A stretch of DNA of 64,000 bases from Apostichopus japonicus. Its lineage: Eukaryota; Echinodermata; Holothuroidea; Aspidochirotida; Stichopodidae. The notes below the pieces were generated by a model. That model did no database searches. It was given only the letters and a program-made list of their open reading frames with translations, and had not been told where the DNA came from. The position numbers and the translations under genes are program-made. Below, piece after piece: positions 61,701-62,103 of this stretch (within the stretch, counting starts at the first letter, position 1; each line of letters starts with the position of its first letter). The DNA is taken from positions 866,001 to 930,000 of the forward strand of contig NC_092577.1 in assembly GCF_037975245.1 (NCBI RefSeq). Direction: 5' to 3'.

Positions 61701-61962
61701 CGATTGTTCCCTTTCGTGGTTCTTTTCAGGTAAAGATCTTGAAATTGATCATGAGGGCGTCCTTGATGTATCCGGGCGAGGATGGAGCCATGGCCTTGGT
61801 CCTGGCGCAGGGTTGACAGACAGTAATGGAGGGTCTGGTGGCTCTCATGGGGGTGAAGGAGGTCGTGGCGGAGGTGCTAGTTTCTCTGCAGATGCTTATG
61901 GAGATACCATGTACCCAGAACACTATGGCAGTGGAGGAAGTGACCAGAATAGTAATCAGAAG
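274..61962 (+). CDS. Giant modular glycine-rich extracellular-type protein, internal part (53 exons)
   Basis: Join: 274-1788, 2505-2755, 3147-3327, 4128-4237, 4885-4948, 6043-6230, 6755-6977, 8005-8132, 9242-9470, 10112-10192, 12144-12283, 12989-13147, 13660-13859, 14400-14579, 20283-20674, 21456-21721, 22463-22664, 23283-23426, 23951-24658, 24888-28628, 29125-29298, 30027-30179, 30646-30855, 31167-31525, 32816-33027, 33809-33981, 34553-34701, 35601-35792, 37158-37341, 38546-38686, 39233-39385, 40646-40819, 41809-42038, 43415-43593, 44137-44465, 45388-45615, 47090-47254, 47922-48390, 50465-50606, 51417-51581, 52297-52522, 53772-53962, 54186-54291, 54481-54723, 55041-55217, 55842-56468, 56735-56880, 58272-58383, 58630-58946, 59385-59597, 60472-60738, 61064-61373, 61730-61962. 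All junctions are AG/GT and phase-consistent; the path has no stop and totals about 5,483 codons. The protein repeats a module of about 400 residues: four Gly-rich blocks, then a beta-rich segment with many N-x-S/T sequons. Repeating short beta motifs with Gly turns suggest a beta-solenoid (inference). Sequons and discoidin-like inserts argue for a secreted or cell-surface protein. I see no transmembrane segment, but both ends lie outside the window. I do not recognise a named orthologue; from memory, similar Gly-rich cassettes occur in large uncharacterised proteins of other eukaryotes. Confidence 0.92.
2505..2755 (+). CDS. Exon 2: module 1 Gly blocks G1-G2
   Basis: Phase 1 in, phase 0 out (gtaagt). 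Starts GAGLSGTYASGGSFG, carries the YGSIYFPGTWGSGGG hinge and then DTFNINGELVSNGG, matching G1 and G2 of the module consensus. The next intron (391 bp) shows nothing recognisable. Confidence 0.9.
3147..3327 (+). CDS. Exon 3: module 1 Gly blocks G3-G4
   Basis: Phase 0 in, phase 1 out. Encodes HTGGGTGGAIWVTADRF, GNGYLRVIGGAG and GGGGSGGRITVKYGSG, equivalent to the GGSGGSIW and GGAGGRIAIYY blocks. The following 800-bp intron shows nothing recognisable. Confidence 0.9.
4128..4237 (+). CDS. Exon 4: end of module 1 Gly cassette
   Basis: Phase 1 in, phase 0 out. Encodes GEPGGPGVIYLEG, the counterpart of GGAGTVFLY, then NIRIDNNCQAPQ, the counterpart of HRTLLVDN. The 647-bp intron after it ends in a TTTATTGA-type simple repeat. 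Confidence 0.88.
4785..4880. repeat. AT-rich simple repeat (TTTATTGATTGTTA)
   Basis: Irregular TTATTTATTGATTGT units directly upstream of the exon-5 acceptor; part of the unit supplies the pyrimidine tract. Confidence 0.85.
4885..4948 (+). CDS. Exon 5: short linker exon of module 1
   Basis: Only 64 bp, phase 0 in and phase 1 out, too short to stand out as an ORF. The acceptor attgtag follows the AT-rich repeat and the donor is gtgagc. Encodes FDAVPSGDRATEEDYQNFL. Supported mainly by phase fit with exons 4 and 6 and by position. The next intron (1,094 bp) shows nothing recognisable. Confidence 0.75.
6043..6230 (+). CDS. Exon 6: module 1 beta segment (GDDTGAVHVG)
   Basis: Phase 1 in, phase 0 out. 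Contains FTLIEIHGGAVLVFDGN and GDDTGAVHVGPFNTLALTK, matching ELQIYGNAHLAV and GDRTGTVHIGxNQ of other modules. The donor GTTGGT is the weakest in the gene. The following 524-bp intron is AT-rich without recognisable content. Confidence 0.87.
6755..6977 (+). CDS. Exon 7: module 1 beta segment
   Basis: Phase 0 in, phase 1 out. Starts ESTYKRVNITWAPYIYEDA, with sequon NIT, and ends GHVDGSRGHLLVGTG. The fit to the module consensus is loose, so this module is divergent here. The intron after it contains a complete hAT-like MITE. Confidence 0.88.
7239..7607. mobile_element. hAT-like non-autonomous element (MITE), complete
   Basis: 369 bp with perfect 16-bp terminal inverted repeats (caggggtgggcaacct), starting CA and ending TG. 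It is flanked by identical 8-bp target-site duplications acttagag at 7231-7238 and 7608-7615. There is no coding capacity. The 8-bp duplication and CAGGGGT-type ends are typical of the hAT superfamily. The perfect duplications suggest a fairly recent insertion. Confidence 0.92.
8005..8132 (+). CDS. Exon 8: module 1 beta segment
   Basis: Phase 1 in, phase 0 out. Contains NLEFVGITVQNDGHLIFQTH, the counterpart of the HYxFxxIxVQDDG motif. The intron after it contains a minisatellite and a LINE remnant. Confidence 0.88.
8150..8535. repeat. About 61-bp minisatellite, 6 copies
   Basis: Tandem units of roughly GATACTTGATACTCTAATG followed by GACGTATTATTGGTTTGACA, starting about 20 bp after the exon-8 donor. 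Unlike other arrays in this gene it does not include exon bases. Confidence 0.88.
8701..9195 (+). pseudogene. Remnant of a non-LTR retrotransposon reverse-transcriptase ORF (C-terminal part)
   Basis: Open frame of about 160 residues containing AWNPYFAKDKEVLEKVQRR, LRRLRGDLIQVFKIVHGFD and FVNEWNGLPEKV. This matches the region after the reverse-transcriptase catalytic core in Jockey/CR1-type LINE ORF2. The frame is closed by a stop just before the alignable start, and the catalytic part is missing, so it is a 5'-truncated copy in intron 8. It is unrelated to the host gene. Confidence 0.85.
9242..9470 (+). CDS. Exon 9: end of module 1 and first Gly block of module 2
   Basis: Phase 0 in, phase 1 out (gtacga). 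Contains LIIEGGGHISAKTLHLIAES and VSIESAGLLTLDGEG, the module-terminal IEGGGxxHG and ENITIDxGGSL motifs, then GAGHGGSGGKGRSSG opening the next Gly cassette. Open sequence continues to 9580 because of a 30-bp duplication and is not coding. No other content is seen in the 641-bp intron. Confidence 0.9.
9516..9575. repeat. 30-bp tandem duplication
   Basis: Two identical copies of a 30-bp unit (tttgtatatcaccatggcac...) in intron 9, responsible for an artificial extension of the exon-9 frame. Confidence 0.9.
10112..10192 (+). CDS. Exon 10: module 2 hinge (YGSLTEPQDFGSG)
   Basis: An 81-bp exon, phase 1 in and out. Encodes the conserved YGSxxEPxDFGSG hinge of block G1. It is followed by a 1.95-kb intron largely filled by a 25-bp minisatellite. 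Confidence 0.87.
10555..12135. repeat. 25-bp minisatellite, about 63 copies
   Basis: Units such as cctatccataaacaatcc plus ttcctga with recurrent variants (ccgta, ttcatt, ctgaca). Longer variant blocks recur, so there is higher-order structure. It fills most of intron 10 and ends 8 bp before the exon-11 acceptor. Confidence 0.95.
12144..12283 (+). CDS. Exon 11: module 2 blocks G2-G3
   Basis: Phase 1 in, phase 0 out. Encodes GGGILKMTVNKSISVEGIIT and GGASGGSIWINTYEIEG. The last 60 bases and the donor are re-copied several times in the downstream intron. Confidence 0.9.
12284..12730. repeat. About 111-bp tandem repeat carrying the exon-11 3' end and donor
   Basis: After the true donor at 12284, donor copies recur at 12397, 12508 and 12619, each preceded by about 60 bases of exon-11 sequence (ggatccatctggatcaac, gagggatcagggatcataag) and followed by gtgagttgtc. 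A fifth decayed copy is at about 12670-12730. Confidence 0.92.
12833..12955. repeat. 35-bp minisatellite, 3.5 copies
   Basis: Near-identical units gatctggtcaaggtttgatt plus agatctgactaatgt, just upstream of exon 12. Confidence 0.9.
12989..13147 (+). CDS. Exon 12: module 2 block G4
   Basis: Phase 0 in and out. Encodes ANGGAGDSSN, GGGSGGRLAVYY, LQAFGGS and GGAGTVFLE, a near-consensus G4 block. The 512-bp intron after it shows nothing recognisable. Confidence 0.92.
13660..13859 (+). CDS. Exon 13: module 2 NRTLLVANN / LMLHDLGHLA segment
   Basis: Phase 0 in, phase 2 out. I chose the acceptor gctcaacag at 13659 over ttacag at 13672, because only the former keeps frame with exon 12 and gives NRTLLVANN, the HRTLLVDN counterpart. 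The donor splits codon GA|A. The 540-bp intron after it shows nothing recognisable. Confidence 0.8.
14400..14579 (+). CDS. Exon 14: module 2 beta segment
   Basis: Phase 2 in and out. Encodes FHAFSLLADQTSFLHVGPGQ and IYVYEGGILILPPS, matching GTVHIGxNQ and VYxDGxLGLAP. The donor gtaatt at 14580 keeps frame with exon 15. An alternative GT at 14575 would give phase 0 and break it. Confidence 0.85.
14585..20282. repeat. About 104-bp satellite with about 54 copies of the exon-15 splice acceptor
   Basis: Each unit contains catctgtctcctacag plus aggtgtcatcgttgttcatg (acceptor and first exon-15 bases), then ccacacacatgttacactct and gtgatatgtagcagactctt. The acceptor recurs at 14697, 14799, 14903, 15007 and so on up to the real one at 20282. 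Some copies have atgtctttgttgttcattatg-type variants or 1-6-bp deletions. The array fills all of intron 14. Confidence 0.97.
15391..19435. repeat. Higher-order duplication (about 1.97 kb) inside the exon-15 acceptor array
   Basis: Distinctive variant units (ttcattcatgttgatg, ctttgttgttcattatg, cacacgcatgtaacac) recur in the same order 1,971 bp apart (15391 versus 17362; also 15902 versus 17873 and 16317 versus 18288), with a further match at 19436. Confidence 0.88.
20283..20674 (+). CDS. Exon 15: module 2 end, behind the acceptor array
   Basis: Phase 2 in, phase 1 out. Begins (R)GVIVVHDVTIGQGCRLLL, then HYQFTTLTVSDGGEV and IYVEGGGFLHNVDLTVKA. The acceptor ctcctacag and first 25 exon bases are the unit tandemly repeated through intron 14. 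Only this last copy continues open, because earlier copies hit TAG or TGA within about 20 codons. The exon end (cttcag|gtatgt) is itself the seed of a donor-side repeat. Confidence 0.92.
20675..21125. repeat. G-rich donor-carrying minisatellite after exon 15
   Basis: About eight irregular 50-70-bp units, each repeating the exon-15 boundary gggcttcag|gtatgtctat followed by a strongly G-rich stretch (gactgaggatgggaggaggg). Some copies have drifted (ggtgtcaggtaggtc, gctttaggtatgtc). Confidence 0.9.
21456..21721 (+). CDS. Exon 16: module 3 blocks G1-G3
   Basis: Phase 1 in, phase 0 out. Encodes GAGHGGRGGRGSLTK, FGSVFEPVEFG, GGGGRIKLYVTGTMQIDG and GGGSGGSIMIHAEHMQ. An internal gtagga after GGAGGAG could be a cryptic donor, but the coding pattern runs through it. 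The 741-bp intron after it shows nothing recognisable. Confidence 0.93.
22463..22664 (+). CDS. Exon 17: module 3 block G4
   Basis: Phase 0 in, phase 1 out. Encodes GYGAVQVNGGDG, GGGGSAGRIAVYF, sequon NRT, FSGEFQAFGG and GGPGTAFFYHT. Confidence 0.93.
22860..23240. repeat. Old degenerate repeat, about 120-bp period
   Basis: Recurring gagtaactgacagc..acata...aatac and tagtctttcagagtaactg-like segments suggest three diverged tandem copies. Confidence 0.55.
23283..23426 (+). CDS. Exon 18: module 3 NHRTLVVNN / AWLLPISG
   Basis: Phase 1 in and out. Encodes FNHRTLVVNNIGRGPGE and RAWLLPISGEHEFAG, close to consensus. The 524-bp intron after it shows nothing recognisable. Confidence 0.92.
23951..24658 (+). 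CDS. Exon 19: module 3 beta segment plus start of module 4
   Basis: 708 bp, phase 1 in and out. Runs NHNYYFEELQIYGNAHLAAL, MIGDRTGTLHIGPNQ, LPFSVRVYQDGHLGLA, NLTLHHGG, VQDDGYIHM and ENITVDAGG, then opens the next cassette with GSGGSSGAGHGGSGGHG. Units split over several exons in modules 2 and 8 are continuous here. The next intron is only 229 bp. Confidence 0.95.
24888..28628 (+). CDS. Exon 20: 3.7-kb exon with nearly three complete modules (4, 5, 6)
   Basis: 3,741 bp, phase 1 in and out, about 1,247 residues with no intron. Module 4 runs to about 26160, module 5 about 26160-27420, module 6 to the end; each is about 400-425 residues. Each has the Gly cassette (YSDLYEPEEFGSAGGG, GGSGGSIWMHCN, GGGAGGRIALNF, GPGTVFMYHH and variants), then HRTLYV, WILPVSG, FHFEEIQIY, HMIGDRTGAIHI, LPFSTYVYHDGHLGLAP, NLTLHHGG, SIYIEGGGILHG and ENITIDAGG. 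Module 4 has about 20 extra residues near 25510-25580. Sequons are frequent and cysteines few. The donor region is duplicated at 28652-28677. The remaining 496-bp intron shows nothing recognisable. Confidence 0.97.
28652..28677. repeat. Single duplication of the exon-20 donor region
   Basis: tgaccaatcagggaccag plus gtaaggggatatcaca at the true exon end is repeated as tgaccaatcagggaccag plus ttagggggttacaca. The copied donor is broken (GT to TT). Confidence 0.85.
29125..29298 (+). CDS. Exon 21: module 7 block G1
   Basis: Phase 1 in and out. Encodes LGSSGAAHAGLGGRGACSG and YGSMYHPRNFGSGGHG. It has two or three cysteines, unusual for this block. The intron (728 bp) ends in short ATGAATATTCATAA repeats. 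Confidence 0.92.
29930..30015. repeat. ATGAATATTCATAA short tandem repeat
   Basis: Three or four approximately 30-bp units (gatgaatattcataaactat) directly before the exon-22 acceptor. Confidence 0.75.
30027..30179 (+). CDS. Exon 22: module 7 blocks G2-G3
   Basis: Phase 1 in and out. Encodes GGGILEIEVHDILRVDGAIK and GASGGSGGSILIRAGAYVG. The 466-bp intron after it contains three copies of a TTTAGCATTCTTTACAG segment. Confidence 0.92.
30470..30620. repeat. About 55-bp repeat, 3 copies, upstream of exon 23
   Basis: Units containing tttagcattctttacaggca and ccattcctgttaactatttt. The CTTTACAG in each is acceptor-like but carries no exon-23 sequence. Confidence 0.8.
30646..30855 (+). CDS. Exon 23: module 7 block G4
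   Basis: Phase 1 in and out. Encodes SIEARGGSGDNTGG, GSGSGGRVAIYS and GAAGTAYTIHTETG. The 311-bp intron after it shows nothing recognisable. Confidence 0.92.
31167..31525 (+). CDS. Exon 24: module 7, start of discoidin-like insert
   Basis: Phase 1 in, phase 0 out. Starts HSTLYVNNYGRLPLSSEI (HRTLLVDN counterpart). Then comes sequence absent from other modules except 9: IGYLFDQSLSS, ASVTLTFDLKKVYFLNVVRV and HVFCGLTTKFK. The strand pattern resembles the first half of an F5/8 type C domain. The intron after it holds a foldback element. Confidence 0.9.
31867..32450. mobile_element. Foldback / long-TIR non-autonomous element
   Basis: An imperfect inverted repeat with arms of roughly 190-200 bp. 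Left arm 31867-32055 (ctttaaaggattggttcag ... gtgatgtcacatcctcac) is mirrored by right arm 32252-32450 (gtgaggatgtgacatcac ... ctgaaccaatcctttaag), around a 0.2-kb centre. There is no coding capacity. I could not define a target-site duplication, so the family is unassigned. Confidence 0.75.
32816..33027 (+). CDS. Exon 25: module 7, end of discoidin-like insert
   Basis: Phase 0 in, phase 2 out. Encodes ITGKLEGSTYPITTSYV, PYVEIPVRQQADGLIFYLVA and ASLSEIELYVEP. The final SLSEIELY resembles the characteristic last strand of F5/8 type C domains. One Cys here and one in exon 24 could pair (inference). The 781-bp intron after it shows nothing recognisable. Confidence 0.9.
33809..33981 (+). CDS. Exon 26: module 7, TWIEEDEGPHDFTELTVIGG
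   Basis: Phase 2 in, phase 1 out. Returns to the module pattern: TWIEEDEGPHDFTELTVIGG equals AWILPxSGxHxFxxLQIYG, then HLHGDTTG. The 571-bp intron after it contains a pyrimidine-rich tract. Confidence 0.9.
34195..34450. repeat. Pyrimidine-rich imperfect repeat (CTACCCCTTCCCCCACT)
   Basis: Degenerate C/T-rich tract, almost purine-free on this strand, about 100 bp upstream of the exon-27 acceptor. A proline-rich open frame through it is incidental. Confidence 0.85.
34553..34701 (+). CDS. Exon 27: module 7 YIHIGYAQSMDI / RVYENGELRMP
   Basis: Phase 1 in, phase 0 out. Matches GTVHIGxNQxMDL and VYxDGxLGLAP. The 899-bp intron after it ends with two decayed copies of the exon-28 acceptor. Confidence 0.9.
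35397..35600. repeat. About 95-102-bp tandem copies of the exon-28 acceptor
   Basis: ctctacacag|gtaacaggtattgagg at the true exon (35601) is preceded by copies at 35406 (acceptor intact) and 35508 (tacatag|ctaacagttattg), each followed by gacctgtttgttcactac and intron sequence. Confidence 0.9.
35601..35792 (+). CDS. Exon 28: module 7 beta segment
   Basis: Phase 0 in and out. Encodes VTGIEDLFVFDSGYVRF, FHLKSLHVQDGGTFELRS and MDIKLGNLT. The exon start is duplicated upstream at 35406 and 35508. Confidence 0.9.
35865..36045. repeat. About 56-bp tandem repeat, 3-4 copies
   Basis: Units of gaaactaaactaagtatatc and ctgtgggtctatatcctctg in intron 28. Confidence 0.85.
36240..37140. repeat. 58-bp minisatellite, about 8 near-identical copies, split by a transposon
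   Basis: Unit gacagtatattttatctata plus agattccatgccttacttgt plus taggccttgttgccttga. The left outlier copy (36240-36325) is diverged and separated from the rest by the hAT-like element at 36326-36701. Confidence 0.93.
36326..36701. mobile_element. hAT-like non-autonomous element with CAGTGGCGGAGC ends
   Basis: 376 bp, starting cagtggcggagc and ending gctccgccactg (12-bp perfect inverted ends). Flanks are gacataat (36318-36325) and gacatagt (36702-36709), an 8-bp target-site duplication with one mismatch. There is no transposase. CAGTGGCG-type ends plus 8-bp duplication fit hAT MITEs. Confidence 0.88.
37158..37341 (+). CDS. Exon 29: module 7 end
   Basis: Phase 0 in, phase 1 out. Encodes VYGGGFFKSNDRFNLTADHL and HSGGEINLDHGGYE, the module-terminal IEGGG and ITIDxGGSL motifs. 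The 1,204-bp intron after it shows nothing recognisable. Confidence 0.9.
38546..38686 (+). CDS. Exon 30: module 8 block G1
   Basis: Phase 1 in and out. Encodes GSSSGGSGGGHGGSGGRSSS and LPYGSIYEPVDYGSTGGYG. Three progressively decayed copies of this exon body follow in the intron. Confidence 0.93.
38755..39180. pseudogene. Tandem decayed copies of exon 30
   Basis: Three copies of the exon-30 body follow the real exon. The first (about 38763-38884) still reads GLPYGSFYEPVDYGSTGG with donor gtaaat. The second (about 38940-39055) and third (about 39120-39180) are progressively mutated. None has a convincing acceptor, and in-frame stops precede the first. Confidence 0.85.
39233..39385 (+). CDS. 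Exon 31: module 8 block G2
   Basis: Phase 1 in and out. Encodes GLGGRGGGAMKAMARHIF and IDGKLTANGENGDVHAG. Its final bases plus donor (ttcatgcag|gtaagt) seed a 56-bp array in the intron. Confidence 0.92.
39386..39850. repeat. 56-bp array copying the exon-31 3' end and donor
   Basis: About eight units of acagccaatggggagaatgg plus agatgttcatgcag|gtaagtgtc. Each reproduces exon bases for TANGENGDVHA and the exact GTAAGT donor. Unit spacing is 56 bp. Confidence 0.94.
40646..40819 (+). CDS. Exon 32: module 8 blocks G3-G4
   Basis: Phase 1 in and out. Encodes GGGSGGSIWLDCEELDGDG, ISANGGKGHTYSGGGAGG and RVAIYHHRMHDFNGTISAYG, near consensus. The 989-bp intron contains an 18-bp repeat. Confidence 0.94.
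41322..41655. repeat. 18-bp minisatellite, about 18 copies
   Basis: Units tttcacactagccatatg with small variants; incidental frames exist on both strands because 18 is a multiple of three. Confidence 0.93.
41809..42038 (+). CDS. Exon 33: module 8 GGAGTVYLE and linker
   Basis: Phase 1 in, phase 0 out. Encodes YSGGAGTVYLERIEDE, TVYKILKVDNKG, GGVTWLWHSSHEYQFNE. The last part equals AWILPxSGxHxFxFEE. The 1,376-bp intron is mostly a minisatellite. Confidence 0.92.
42180..43035. repeat. About 50-60-bp minisatellite, about 16 copies
   Basis: Units built on tctgccctcatactcacact plus catgggtttgtactgatgcg plus catattctag, with and without an extra catatagttg segment. No exon sequence is included. Confidence 0.92.
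43415..43593 (+). CDS. Exon 34: module 8 HVHGNAHLAVL
   Basis: Phase 0 in, phase 2 out. Encodes THVHGNAHLAVLSDTERE, GSLYGDRSAVIHIGMNQSL and a closing LYR split at AG|A, exactly like the exon 14/15 junction. The 543-bp intron after it shows nothing recognisable. Confidence 0.93.
44137..44465 (+). CDS. Exon 35: module 8 end
   Basis: Phase 2 in, phase 1 out. Encodes GWMAIPSRLSMRDVWFQVRG, LELFVDSGGSL, FKFTDITVRANGEVVW and LEAENVTIDTSG. The 922-bp intron has an AT-rich CCATATTTAACC simple repeat at about 44820-45040. Confidence 0.92.
44820..45040. repeat. AT-rich CCATATTTAACC simple repeat
   Basis: Irregular units of tccatatttaaccatattta in intron 35. Confidence 0.8.
45388..45615 (+). CDS. Exon 36: module 9 block G1
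   Basis: Phase 1 in and out. Encodes EGASGGAHGGRGGRGYYG, YGSVHTPRTMGSGGG and GTAGSGGG. The last 80 or so bases plus donor are re-copied three times in the intron. Confidence 0.92.
45616..46060. repeat. About 140-bp tandem copies of the exon-36 3' end and donor
   Basis: The true donor at 45616 is followed by donor copies at 45754, 45897 and 46040. Each is preceded by exon-36-like sequence (aatgggtagtagtggaggta, catcctcaggaacagctggg) and followed by gtgagtagg. Confidence 0.93.
46577..46840. repeat. 45-bp minisatellite, 6 copies, five nearly identical
   Basis: Unit gtgcaatgtatcggatgtgt plus gctctacccagtaagcagat plus taaag. The high identity indicates recent expansion. The open frames through it arise because 45 is a multiple of three. 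Confidence 0.95.
47090..47254 (+). CDS. Exon 37: module 9 blocks G2-G3
   Basis: Phase 1 in and out. Encodes TILMTVRDTLRVEGELRVNG, GGGSGGSILGYLNHLDGTG and QALGGRG. The 3' half of the exon with its donor is copied about five times downstream. Confidence 0.92.
47290..47755. repeat. About 97-bp tandem copies of the exon-37 3' end and donor
   Basis: Five units of gggatatttgaatcatctgg plus atggcactggtagtgtacaa plus gcactgggaggaagg|ggtaagtgg follow exon 37. The later copies show more changes, and the last has lost the donor (ggggttagg). Confidence 0.94.
47922..48390 (+). CDS. Exon 38: module 9 block G4 and start of second discoidin-like insert
   Basis: Phase 1 in, phase 2 out. Encodes HSGGGSGGRLAFYY, GSGTVFLQDN and IRKLLVDNDL. 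Then a His/Tyr-rich stretch (SHYHYNYYTYYYF) and PKITLQFPLTTYLEALKIYP, resembling an early F5/8 type C strand. The terminal bases gctcagg and donor seed a 47-bp array. Confidence 0.92.
48391..49040. repeat. About 47-bp array copying the exon-38 donor (14 copies including the real one)
   Basis: Units of tatatcctatttgctcagg|gtgagtactcatattg plus tacaatgtaaga. Donor copies recur every 47-48 bp after the real donor at 48391. Nearly all retain GTGAGT. Confidence 0.95.
49098..50410. repeat. 40-bp minisatellite, about 32 copies
   Basis: Units ctaacctgttacccccagca plus tccctctaccttccccatac, strongly C/T-rich and containing an acceptor-like cccccag in each. It lies between the exon-38 donor array and exon 39. 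Confidence 0.95.
50465..50606 (+). CDS. Exon 39: module 9, discoidin-like insert
   Basis: Phase 2 in, phase 0 out. Encodes GSGTSFQVSSRHGDIVTSHS and GYLATSGCNGEYDNQKIFI. The 810-bp intron after it shows nothing recognisable. Confidence 0.88.
51417..51581 (+). CDS. Exon 40: module 9, end of discoidin-like insert
   Basis: Phase 0 in and out. Encodes VIIDLYLGSGRAGLKFMEII and LEYSIEAESLLIGEEQKG. GLKFMEIIV is comparable to SLSEIELYV closing the module 7 insert. The 715-bp intron holds a degenerate repeat of TTAGGTTTAACAGCCTAACA. Confidence 0.9.
51640..51960. repeat. Degenerate repeat TTAGGTTTAACAGCCTAACACAGCTG
   Basis: About six irregular units of roughly 50-65 bp with gtgtagtattaggtttaaca and gcctaacacagctgttt. 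Confidence 0.8.
52297..52522 (+). CDS. Exon 41: module 9 VRGDHTGQLNI segment
   Basis: Phase 0 in, phase 1 out. Encodes VEIRGGATLGLTGNATLR and VRGDHTGQLNILSGQQFDI, equal to LQIYGNAHLAV and GDRTGTVHIGxNQ. The 1,249-bp intron contains a hairpin (52624-52663) and a 26-bp palindrome (52785-52810). Confidence 0.92.
52624..52663. repeat. Hairpin, 16-bp arms
   Basis: gaggataaagggctgt and acagcccttaatcctc pair with one mismatch around an 8-base loop, in intron 41. Confidence 0.8.
52785..52810. repeat. Perfect 26-bp palindrome
   Basis: cccctgtttttgg followed by ccaaaaacagggg, self-complementary over all 26 bases with no spacer; intron 41. Confidence 0.9.
53772..53962 (+). CDS. Exon 42: module 9 beta segment
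   Basis: Phase 1 in, phase 0 out. Encodes ELNSLDHLKLSSHCIVGLQH and TTLNVRSGGI. The exon end is duplicated once downstream (donor copy near 54055). Confidence 0.88.
53985..54060. repeat. Single copy of the exon-42 3' end and donor
   Basis: acctcattgacaggcaccac plus tctcaacgttaggagtggtg plus gaatagta is repeated 92 bp after the true donor. The copy has GTATAA instead of GTAAGT. Confidence 0.88.
54186..54291 (+). CDS. Exon 43: module 9 end
   Basis: Phase 0 in, phase 1 out. Encodes IRAGDLQLRYTNISLEPSSF and ends QLQVGSG. Supported by phase fit on both sides and correct position before a Gly cassette. Confidence 0.86.
54481..54723 (+). CDS. Exon 44: module 10 blocks G1-G2
   Basis: Phase 1 in and out. 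Encodes SGSSGAGHGGNGGQGSSQ, YGYFAMPTDPGSSGGHE and GAGKLFLETTDTLTIDG. The 317-bp intron after it shows nothing recognisable. Confidence 0.94.
55041..55217 (+). CDS. Exon 45: module 10 blocks G3-G4
   Basis: Phase 1 in and out. Encodes HSGGGSGGSIWIQTEIFDGD and GGGGGAGGFAAIYYTYNHYS. The 624-bp intron after it shows nothing recognisable. Confidence 0.94.
55842..56468 (+). CDS. Exon 46: module 10 long beta exon
   Basis: 627 bp, phase 1 in and out. Encodes GGSGMVYLHHLQP, NRTLYLNNLGRLPRVAL, VTWLEPSEV, IIDELHVYGGAEIGF, TITGDYTARMMVGFNQ and FPLNVDIYRGGRSSL. The sequence shortly after NRTLYLNNLGRLP is where modules 7 and 9 carry their inserts; here it is short. Confidence 0.94.
56735..56880 (+). CDS. 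Exon 47: module 10 FNSIIVRNHGTFNTH
   Basis: Phase 1 in, phase 0 out. Encodes REFIFNSIIVRNHGTFNTH, the HYxFxxIxVQDDG counterpart. The 1,391-bp intron contains a TIR element at 57238-57718. Confidence 0.9.
57238..57718. mobile_element. Non-autonomous TIR element with CAGGGATGT ends
   Basis: 481 bp between cagggatgt and acatccctg (9-bp inverted ends), flanked by cattaa on both sides (up to cattaaca if the ends are drawn differently). It contains G-rich and C-rich inverted tracts (ggtctaagggggagggggtg; gtccccctcccctttg). No coding capacity. The hAT assignment is tentative because the duplication length is ambiguous. Confidence 0.75.
58272..58383 (+). CDS. Exon 48: module 10 end
   Basis: 112 bp, phase 0 in, phase 1 out. 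Encodes VFGGGTLTSINLHI and EVVVDTKGSISVTGQGYAAD, the IEGGGxxHG and ITIDxGGSLxxxGxGY terminal motifs. Confidence 0.9.
58630..58946 (+). CDS. Exon 49: module 11 blocks G1-G3
   Basis: Phase 1 in, phase 0 out. Encodes GTGASHGGEGGGK, YGSFTVPDEYGSGGGKNGG, GGGILKIVTGRLEVEGAVES and GGGGSGGSIVIDTELIYGGG. The 438-bp intron after it shows nothing recognisable. Confidence 0.94.
59385..59597 (+). CDS. Exon 50: module 11 block G4
   Basis: Phase 0 in and out. Encodes TDGGAGVSGGGGGRLAVYYQ, IIDAQGGAG and GAAGTVYMKETGG. The 874-bp intron contains only a short poly-C run near 60320. Confidence 0.93.
60472..60738 (+). CDS. Exon 51: module 11 beta segment
   Basis: Phase 0 in and out. Encodes TRRTLITLPPFDDPDHHIDL, YAHVELEAVDDDNNY, IHGDNTGTMHIGEQDIL and YLPFSLTVYQ. 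The exon end and donor are duplicated once downstream. Confidence 0.92.
60811..60935. repeat. Single copy of the exon-51 3' end and donor
   Basis: Sequence from ggtaccatgcacat to gtgtatcag|gtttgtatgt of exon 51 is repeated 175 bp downstream with a small internal deletion; the donor copy lies at 60914. Confidence 0.9.
61064..61373 (+). CDS. Exon 52: module 11 end
   Basis: Phase 0 in, phase 1 out. Encodes NGEAILPEHTISQDVTIDLQ, VQDLEVHKGAELKLHPDAK, SVNLRSLSVYGSGLVSYHG and FHIKGGGLVKANYLLLES. The 356-bp intron after it shows nothing recognisable. Confidence 0.93.
61730..61962 (+). CDS. Exon 53: module 11 tail and module 12 block G1
   Basis: Phase 1 in, phase 0 out (gtaggc). Encodes KDLEIDHEGVLDVSGRGW, GGSGGSHGGEGGRGGG and YGDTMYPEHYGSGGSDQN. 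The next exon should begin tgctcaggagtggtg (CSGVVIVMR), a plausible G2 start. Its start is what the downstream 72-bp array repeats; the real copy lies beyond the window. Confidence 0.92.
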
Positions 61963-62103
61963 GTAGGCTTAATATAATTTGCTAAACATTCTCACGTAAT
62001 ATTTGTTGCCTCTAAAGATGCTACTAATTCATATAATGAGACCAGTAAAGATTAAACTTGCTCAAAATGTTGCCTACTGTACCTTTGTTCCTATCCACTA
62101 TCT

